64,000 nucleotides of DNA from Bubalus kerabau (taxonomy: Eukaryota > Chordata > Mammalia > Artiodactyla > Bovidae), in contig NC_073626.1 of the NCBI RefSeq assembly GCF_029407905.1, positions 83,727,482-83,791,481 of the forward strand. Direction: 5' to 3'. The translations under genes and the position numbers were made by a program. Every line of letters begins with the position of its first letter. Within the stretch, counting starts at the first letter, position 1. The notes below the pieces were generated by a model. The model was not told the DNA's origin. It searched no databases and was given only the letters and a program-made list of their open reading frames with translations. This document shows, in pieces, positions 57,332 to 64,000 of the stretch.

Positions 57332-57766
57332 GGTTTTTCCTGTGGTCATGTATGGATGTGAGAGTTGGACTGTGAAGAAGGCTGAGCGCCGAAGAATTGA
57401 TGCTTTTGAACTGTGGTGTTGGAGAAGACTGTTGAGAGTCCTTTGGACTGCAAGGAGATCCAACCAGTCCATTCTGAAGGAGATCAGCCCTGGGATTTCT
57501 TTGGAAGGAATGATGCTAAAGCTGAAACTCCAGTACTTTGGCCACCTCATGCGAAGAGTTGACTCATTGGAAAAGACTCTGATGCTGGGAGGGAACGGGG
57601 GCAGGAGGAGAAGGGGAGGACAGAGGATGAGATGGCTGGATGGCATCACCAACTCGATGGACATGAGTCTGAGTGAACTCTGGGAGTTGGTGATGGACAG
57701 GGAGGCCTGGCATGCTGCGATTCATGGGGTCGCAAAGAGTCGGACACAACTGAGCGACTGATCTGA
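57332..57766 (+). mobile_element. 5'-truncated BovB
   Basis: 435 bp with an uninterrupted 139-codon C-terminal RT-protein frame (MYGCESWTVKKAERRRIDAF...). Exact 14-bp target duplication 'tctcatgtttatct' at 57,318 and 57,767. Little diverged, so a fairly young insertion. Confidence 0.97.
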
Positions 57767-57918
57767 TCTCATGTTTATCTACATTAAAGCGTTTGTTGGT
57801 ATATTTGTGTCAAAGTTCACTTTCTAATGGTTTACCTTTTTATATTTGTTCCCACTCTCTCAGTTACCTGCTAACATTGTAGTTCCTTTCAGAAAATGTG
57901 TGTTTCTCTTCTTAGCAT

Positions 57919-58131
57919 GAAGTGAAAGTGAAGTCGCTCAGTTGTGTCCAACTCTTTGTGACCCCATGGACTGTAGCCTATCAGGCTCCTCTGTCCATGG
58001 GATTTTCCAGGCGAGAGTGCTGGAGTGGATTGCCATTTCCTTCTCCAGGGCATCTTCCCAACCCAGGGATCGAACCCGGGTCTCTCACGTTGCAGGCAGA
58101 CGCTTTACCGTCTGAGCCACCAGGGAAGCCC
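57919..58131 (-). mobile_element. Bov-tA SINE
   Basis: Full-length minus-strand copy with clear promoter boxes (A-box side 'tggctcagacgg', B-box 'ggttcgatccc' on the minus strand). Exact 11-bp target duplication 'cttcttagcat' at 57,908 and 58,132. Confidence 0.97.
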
Positions 58132-58249
58132 CTTCTTAGCATAAACCTTGCTTTTTAGTTTATCACTGTAAGTCGTATAAAACCCTTTGTCTCTTCCTTC
58201 TTTGAAGCTCTCTGTATAACTGTGGCTTTAATTTTTGGTGATGTGTCTA

Positions 58250-58560
58250 TAATCTTTGGCTTTAATATTTTCTTTTGTCATTTGTGTTTTTTATGTCATA
58301 TATTAGAAACCACTGCCTAATCCAAGGTCATGAAAATTTACGTCTCTTTTTCTTCTAAGTCTTATTGTTTTATCTCTTGTATTTAGGGATCCATTTTGAG
58401 TCAGATCTTGTCTATAACATGAGGTAGGGGCCAACTTAATTCTTCTTTGTGTTGCCATCCAATTGTCCCAGTATCATTTTTTGAAAGACTATTTTTTCCC
58501 CACTGAATTTTGTTGTTAATGCTGTTGGTCATTCCATATTTAAGTGCATCCATGTTTTTA
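58250..58560 (-). mobile_element. Old L1 ORF2 C-terminal fragment
   Basis: 'catttgtgttttttatgtca', 'gcctaatccaaggtcatga', 'gagggatccattttgag'-type order and 'aacatgaggtaggggccaac' match antisense L1 ORF2. No open frame survives. Confidence 0.75.
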
Positions 58561-59040
58561 GCATACAATTAGCAATGATTTGATACCTTGGGTACTAGGG
58601 GCAACTTTTTTCTTCCAGAAAAATGCAGTAAGATTCTCCCTTCTGGAAAATTCATACAACTTTAAAGTATGAGAAAATTGGCCTCTATCTTCTTAACTGT
58701 TACACACTTTTTTGGCCTAACTTTATGTCAAGTTTTTATATTATAAAAATTTTTTATAATTTATAAAATTATAAATTTTATTATAATTTAATACATACTC
58801 ATTTGCGACTCGATTGGAAATGTAAGGCAATGTTGTGCAGTTCAGCAATGAGCTAACATTTTTGGAGAAAAGTTACTAGTTATTTCTAAAAAATATCTCT
58901 ACTATATTGCACATGCTCTCCCAAATTCAGACAAACATTATCTGTATAATATATGTTACTAGTTATCGTTTGCTTCCTAAACACCACTGAGGGGAAAACG
59001 TTGAACTAGAGATAGAAGTGAGTCTTTAAAATAAGGTTGA
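58561..59040. other. Single-copy DNA with AT palindromes
   Basis: No gene. 58,735-58,795 is A/T-only and full of short inverted 'ttataa/ttataa' and 'aaattttataa'-type words. Confidence 0.45.
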
Positions 59041-59044
59041 CAGT

Positions 59045-59392
59045 TGTGTGAGTTGGCTGAGGCTTCTGTGTAATGAAATACCACAGACGTGATGTCTGAA
59101 ACAACATACATTTATTTCTCACAGTTCTAGAGGGAGAAGTTCAAGAGCAAGGTCTCTGCAGGTTTGTTTTCTTCTGATGTCTCTGCCTGACTTGTGGCTA
59201 GCAACCTTCTCGTGTGTATTTGTGTGCATCCTTAGTGTCTCTTTTTGTGTCCATACTTCTCTTTATAAAACACAAGTCAGATTATAATAGAAGCCACCTA
59301 ATAGCCTCATTTTAATCTGATCGCTTCTTTAAAGACCCTATTTCCAGCTGAATTTTGAAAGGGTCACAATTCAGTCCATAGTAGTTGTCTTT
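59045..59392 (-). mobile_element. MaLR (MLT1-type) LTR
   Basis: Antisense MLT1 order: 'catttatttctcacagttct', 'ggtctctgcaggtttg', 'ctcattttaatctgatcgc', ending 'gggtcacaattcagtccata'. Old mammalian LTR, about 350 bp. Confidence 0.7.
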
Positions 59393-60209
59393 GGCTACGC
59401 TTATGACTGCTAAAATAATGAACAAAGATGATTGAAACTGACAGTCATTTTTTTATTGTCAAATTGTTGTTAATGGTAGTCTTTCATTATTCATGCTTTC
59501 TTCCCACTGAATAATAAGGAGCCGTCTATGTTTTTGTTGATAGTCAAATAAAGGCAATTAATTAGGCTTGCATTTAAAGAGGCATGATGAATAACAAAGT
59601 CTACAGAAGCAAAATGGTGGTGACATTGATTCCACTCATACACCTGTAATGCTCTTTTTATAATCTCTGATAAATTTACTAAGCCAAGGCTCTTGTTTCA
59701 ATGAGAAAAGTGACAAAAAGGGATATAAAACATGAGGTATTCATGAGACACTTATAAATAAAATAATTTCAGTGTTTCAACTAACCTCGGTCTCAGTTGG
59801 GACACAACTGGAAATGACAATGTAAGTATATCAGTAACGTCATGGGAAGTTATTAGAGCTCACAGCGGGAGGGGTAGGTAAAATCTAGAAACTGGAAATG
59901 ACAAGAGTAAGGAAAATTATGACAGCCCCGATTTTGGACTTTTGGTGGTTTTTGTAACAAGCTGTTATCTCCTGGGATGATTGACGTCAACTGTTTCCAG
60001 GCTTTTTTTTTTTTTTTTTAAAATACAGTCAGCTTTATGATTAAAATTCCAGGAAGTGAGAATCTGAATGGTCACTTTGGGACTATGAATCTTTCCCTTT
60101 TGTTAAGGGTGAACTGGACCCTTGACTGATCGTTCCTCCAATCTATTCCCCTTTTAAGAAGAGTAATTCCACCAAACAAAACTGAAAACAGTCTACATAC
60201 ACAATGTAA
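59393..60209. other. Single-copy DNA
   Basis: No gene or repeat recognised. Confidence 0.4.
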
Positions 60210-60440
60210 GAAGAAAGAGTAAATAAATCATGGTTCATGCAAATAATGAGATCTTGTGGAGCTATTAAACATAATATTTCAAGGATCATTTTTACTTCTA
60301 TGCAAAATTGTTCAGGATATAATGCTACATGAAAAAGTACTGTGCATAGGTATCATATATACCTAGTATGATCTCAATGGAAGACAGAAAACAAAAAAAG
60401 CATATTTGCTTAGAGAAAAAAAAAAAACTGGAAATAATGT
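60210..60440 (+). mobile_element. Possible old L1 3' UTR
   Basis: 'gagatcttgtggagctatta', 'gttcaggatataatgctaca', 'tgaaaaagtactgtgca' recall the 3' UTR of old L1M/L1ME elements in sense. Weak. Confidence 0.4.
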
Positions 60441-62030
60441 AATAGTTTCTCCAGTTTATGGGATTGCAACTTCAATTTCCTTTTTAAAAATAAAACATTA
60501 AATCTTATTTTTCTAATAACAAAATTAGTGCATGCTAATTATATAAAGCAAAAAAGAAAGTATTAAATAATAAAGGATAAAATAACCCCTACAATTCTAC
60601 ATATGCAGAATTATTAGTGTTAATAATTTATTTTACTTATCAAAGTGTTTTTTTTGGTACAAATTCTCTAAAATAAGCATGTGTTACTTTAAAAGTCAGC
60701 ATAAAAGTTAGCATACATTATTTTTCAAATGGAACTGAATTAGCCTTTTGTACAAAGGTATTTATTATATCACTAGTAAAAATAGTCAACTCAAAGTTAT
60801 TAAGGAAACAGTTGAATATATGAATAATTTATCAGCCCAAAACTCCTCTATAATAATATTGTAACTTTTTGGAAAATTTGTAACAAGTATATAACCATTG
60901 GGAAAGGATCTAACATAATGTTAATTTTGGAATTTCAAAAGGGTGTTGTTCTGTAAATTGTGTAATTTGGTAATTTAACTTCTCCCTGTAGAATTCAGCA
61001 AACTTTGGGGAAAGTTGTCTTACATACATGGAGCATCTCCTGTTTGCACTGGGTTGTTTTAGTAAGAACTGACCTCAGATTGAGAATGACAACAACAAAA
61101 ATTTCTAAATACTGATATGTATTAATATATAAATTCTTAGCCGTTTAGAATAAAACTCATCAAATTGGGAAGAATCAAGTTACAAGTTTAACATCATTAC
61201 CAAATCCAATGATGGCAAGATTAAACAAGCAGTTTATACTATTGAGCCAGAGGTGGCAGGATGGAACACTGAAAGTAATTATTTGTATTTGTTGCATTTG
61301 GAGATGTGAAATTATTTATGTTGAAGGTGTGGGAGGATTATGTGTGAAGAGGAATAGATGGTTAATGACAAGTCTTAGATAACAGTATCTAGATTGTTTT
61401 AAAGCAAATATTAATAATTAAAAATTAAATATTAATATTGAATAAAAAGAAACTAGAGTACAATGTTTCTAAGTATATATTCAAAGAGGAGGAAAAACTA
61501 AGAATTCTGTCACATAAAATATTTCTGTCTAAGAAATTCAGTGGATTTGAAAATCCTGGAAAGAGTTACTTTGAGACTTGACAAATGCTCTCAGGCAGCA
61601 GTTTTGATATTACCCTGGAATGTGATATGCCATTTACAAAGGCCACATATTTTGGGCTATGTCTATCAGTGTGTTGGTACAAAACCAAAGAGGCAACAGG
61701 CTGGTTTCAGGTCTAGAGTACCATAATTTCTGTGCTGCTTGGGTCTTGAAGTTTCAGGTTTCAGGTGATTTGAGGAGTCTGGAAGATTGCACACCAATGT
61801 TTAAGGCATTTAGAAGATTATATATCAGCAACCTATATGAATGAAGACAAGAGTTTCCTTTGGAGAAATTTGAAAAAGCAAGTTTGAACATAGTTAAGTT
61901 ACATAGAAATCAGTAAGAAAAGAACAGAAGAGGGTGATCTCTATATAACTCTTTCTATAAGATGACAAAAATGGAATCTCAGCTCAGATCTCTTTTCTCT
62001 GGAGCCAAAACTTACTCTCCTTTGCTCTCA
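60441..62030. other. AT-rich single-copy DNA
   Basis: About 1.6 kb with no assigned repeat. The overlapping frames at 61,541-61,844 have no known domain. Confidence 0.45.
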
Positions 62031-62176
62031 CTTTTTTTTTTCTTTTTGTTTTTAACTAATTTTTATTGGACTATAGTTGCTTTACAATGTTGTATGTTTT
62101 TCTACTGTACAGCAAAGTGAATCAGCTATACATATATTCCCACTTTTTTGGATTTCTTTTTCTTCTCATTTAGGTC

Positions 62177-62352
62177 TTCCCTGGTAGCTCAGCAGTGAAG
62201 AATCTGCCTGTCATGCAGAAGATGCAGGTTCGATCCCTGGGTCAGGAAGATCCCCTGGAGAAGGAAATGGCAACCCACTCTAGTATTCTTCCTGAAGAAA
62301 CCATAGACAGAGGAGCCTGGCAGGCTACAACCCATGGGGTGGCAAGAAGTGA
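62177..62352 (+). mobile_element. Bov-tA SINE, left arm of an inverted pair
   Basis: 'ttccctggtagctcagcagt', 'ggttcgatccctgggtcag', 'gagcctggcaggctacaacc'. The pair as a whole is flanked by 'tcatttaggtc' (62,166) and 'tcatttaagtc' (62,571). Confidence 0.94.
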
Positions 62353-62556
62353 AATGAAGTCACTCAGTCGTGTTCGACTCTTTGCGACCCCATGGAGAGT
62401 AGCCTACCAGGCTCTGCCGTCCATGGGATTTTCAAGGCAAGAATACTAGAGTGGGCTGCCATTTCATTCTCCAGGGGATCTTCCCAACCCAGGGATCGAA
62501 CCCGAGTCTCCTGCATTGCAGACAGACGCTTTACCATCTGAGCCCCCAGGAGTGTC
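62353..62556 (-). mobile_element. Bov-tA SINE, right arm of an inverted pair
   Basis: 'gtcactcagtcgtgttcgac', 'cagggatcgaacccgagtc', 'ctttaccatctgagccccca'. Directly abuts the plus-strand SINE and is complementary to it over most of its length. Confidence 0.94.
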
Positions 62557-62631
62557 TAAACCACCACCATTCATTTAAGTCACCGCTGAACATTGAGTAG
62601 GTTTCCCTGAGCAGTACAGTGTTTTCTTATT

Positions 62632-63525
62632 CAGTTCAGTTCAGTTCAGTCGCTCAGTCGTGTCCGACTCTTTGCGACCCCATGAATTGCAGCTTGCCAG
62701 GCCTCCCTGTCCATCACCAACTCCCGGAGTTTACTCAGACTAACGTCCATCAAGTCAGTGATGCCATCCAGCCATCTCATCCTCTGTCGTCCCCTTCTCC
62801 TCCTGCCCCCAGTCCCTCCCAGCATCAGAGTCTTTTCCAATGAGTCAACTCTTTGCATGAGGTGGCCAAAGTACTGGAGTTTCAGCTTCCGCATCATTCC
62901 CTCCAAAGAAATCCCAGGGCTGATCTCCTTCAGAATGGACTGGTTGGATCTCCTTGCAGTCCAAGGGACTCTCAAGAGTTTTCTCCAACACCACAGTTCA
63001 AAAGCATCAATTCTTCGGTGCTCAGCTTTCTTCACAGTCCAACACTCACATCCATACATGACCACAGGAAAAACCATAGCCTTGACTAGACGGACCTTTG
63101 TTGGCAAAGTAATGTCTCTGCTTTTGAATATGCTATCTAGGTTGGTCATAACTTTCCTTCCAAGGAGTAAGCATCTTTTAATTTCATGGCTGCAGTCACC
63201 ATCTGCAGTGATTTTGGAGCCCCCAAAAATAGTCTGACTCTCTTTCCACTGTTTCCCCATCTATTTCCCATGAAGTGATGGGACCAGACGCCATGATCTT
63301 AGTTTTCTGAATGTGGAGCTTTAAGCCAACGTTTTCACTTTCCTCTTTCACTTTCATCAAGAGGCTTTTTAGTTTCTCTTCACTTTCTGCCATAAGAGTG
63401 GTGTCATCTGCATATCTGAGGTTATTGATATTTCTCCTGGGAATCTTGATTCCAGCTTGTGCTTCTTCCAGCCCAGCATTTCTCATGATGTACTCTGCAT
63501 AGAAGTTAAATAAGCAGGGTGACAA
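62632..63525 (-). mobile_element. 5'-truncated BovB in an L1
   Basis: 894 bp. Exact 12-bp target duplication 'tgttttcttatt' at 62,620-62,631 and 63,526-63,537. Low divergence from the family sequence. Confidence 0.97.
62646..63525 (-). pseudogene. BovB RT C-terminal fragment
   Basis: Encodes the part of BovB reverse transcriptase from just before the catalytic loop (NLRYADDTTLMAESEEKLKS, metal-binding YADD intact) to the protein's C-terminus in two frames: 63,525-63,196 and a 204-codon frame 63,260-62,646 (…MVFPVVMYGCECWTVKKAEH…, …VAKSRTRLSD). A single shift near 63,230 separates them. The N-terminal endonuclease and RT blocks 0-4 are absent through 5' truncation, so it cannot act alone. Confidence 0.93.
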
Positions 63526-64000
63526 TGTTTTCTTATTAGTTACCTATATTATACAGAGTAGTGTATGTATGTCAATCCCAATCGCTCAGTTCATCCCACT
63601 CCCATTTCCCTCCTTGATGTCCATGTATTTGTTCTCTGTCTGTGTCTCTATTTCTGTTTTGCAAATAAGATCATCAAAACCATCTTTCTAGATTTCACAT
63701 ATGTGTTATACAGTATTTTTTTAATGACTTATTTCATTCTGTATGGCAGTACAAATGACCCAACTTTGTTCCATTCTATGGCTAAGTAATATTCCATTTT
63801 ATCTATGTATTATAACTTCTTTATCCATTTTGCTGTTGATGGACATTTAGGTTGTTTGTATGCCCTAGCTATTGTAAATAGTGCTGCAATGAACATTGGG
63901 GTTCATGTGTCTTTTTGAATTATAGTTTTTCTCTGGTTATATCCCTAATAGTGGGATTTCTGGGTCGTATGGTAGTTCCATTTTTAGTTTTTTAAAGAAC

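Larger units (their letters stand above)
62031..64000 (-). mobile_element. L1 3' region running off the window, with nested insertions
   Basis: Antisense L1 in three blocks: 62,031-62,176 (poly(T), 'ttggactatagttgcttta'), 62,571-62,631 ('gctgaacattgagtagg') and 63,538-64,000 ('gtgtatgtatgtcaatccc', 'gtaatattccattttatc', 'agtgctgcaatgaacattgg'), the last entering ORF2. Removing the inserts joins the blocks in consensus order. Confidence 0.9.

Noticed and set aside
57919..58131. Possible tRNA gene (clear A- and B-box)
   Set aside because: The boxes belong to the tRNA-derived head of a Bov-tA SINE, which has a full SINE body and an 11-bp target duplication; no cloverleaf-forming tRNA is complete.
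61244..61258. Second CTCF-like site ('gccagaggtggcagg')
   Set aside because: One base is missing from the core spacing, so it does not fit the pattern.

Overview
The window is nuclear DNA from a ruminant, most likely a bovid (cattle, sheep, goat or buffalo type). The evidence is the repeat content: many tRNA-derived Bov-tA and BOV-A2 SINEs, several BovB (RTE) LINE copies, an artiodactyl-type L1, a CHR-type SINE and bovid-type endogenous retroviral LTRs, on top of old mammalian repeats (MIR, L2, MER5A, MaLR). I find no host protein-coding exon, rRNA gene, tRNA gene or CRISPR array that I can defend. The window reads as intergenic or deep intronic DNA. Essentially every long open frame lies in a transposable element or in low-complexity sequence.

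Layout. 1-14.6 kb is mostly AT-rich single-copy DNA with old repeats, three Bov-tA SINEs, an L1 3' end, a retroviral LTR near 8.9-9.36 kb and microsatellites. 14.6-26.9 kb is again mainly single-copy, with a BovB 3' end followed by a G-quadruplex-forming run, several SINEs, two old hAT-type DNA transposons (24.9-25.6 kb) and a repeat-poor block (20.7-24.85 kb). 26.9-39.2 kb is almost solid transposon on the minus strand: an L1 about 8 kb across (3' end missing; ORF1, ORF2 start, long 5' UTR with a tandem duplication), itself hit by a BovB, a BOV-A2 and a solo betaretrovirus-type LTR with a perfect 6-bp target duplication; then an old BovB piece and a near full-length BovB (35,289-39,194) with an 11-bp target duplication. 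39.8-41.4 kb carries three 5'-truncated BovB copies on the plus strand. 41.5-51.6 kb is single-copy DNA with scattered repeats. 51.6-52.6 kb is the most gene-like non-repeat region: a good CTCF core motif, a CpG- and pyrimidine-rich stretch and a strong splice-donor-like site. 54-64 kb returns to repeats: an LTR, SINEs, MIR, a MaLR LTR, BovB copies, and at the right edge an L1 interrupted by an inverted SINE pair and a BovB.

No genes work together here. What can be read is insertion history: target-site duplications seen directly in the sequence fix the ends and order of many insertions. I did not find a previously undescribed coding system. The best leads are the 51.6-52.6 kb regulatory candidate, the self-complementary filler at the 5' junction of the BovB at 40.4 kb, and the structure of the nested L1.
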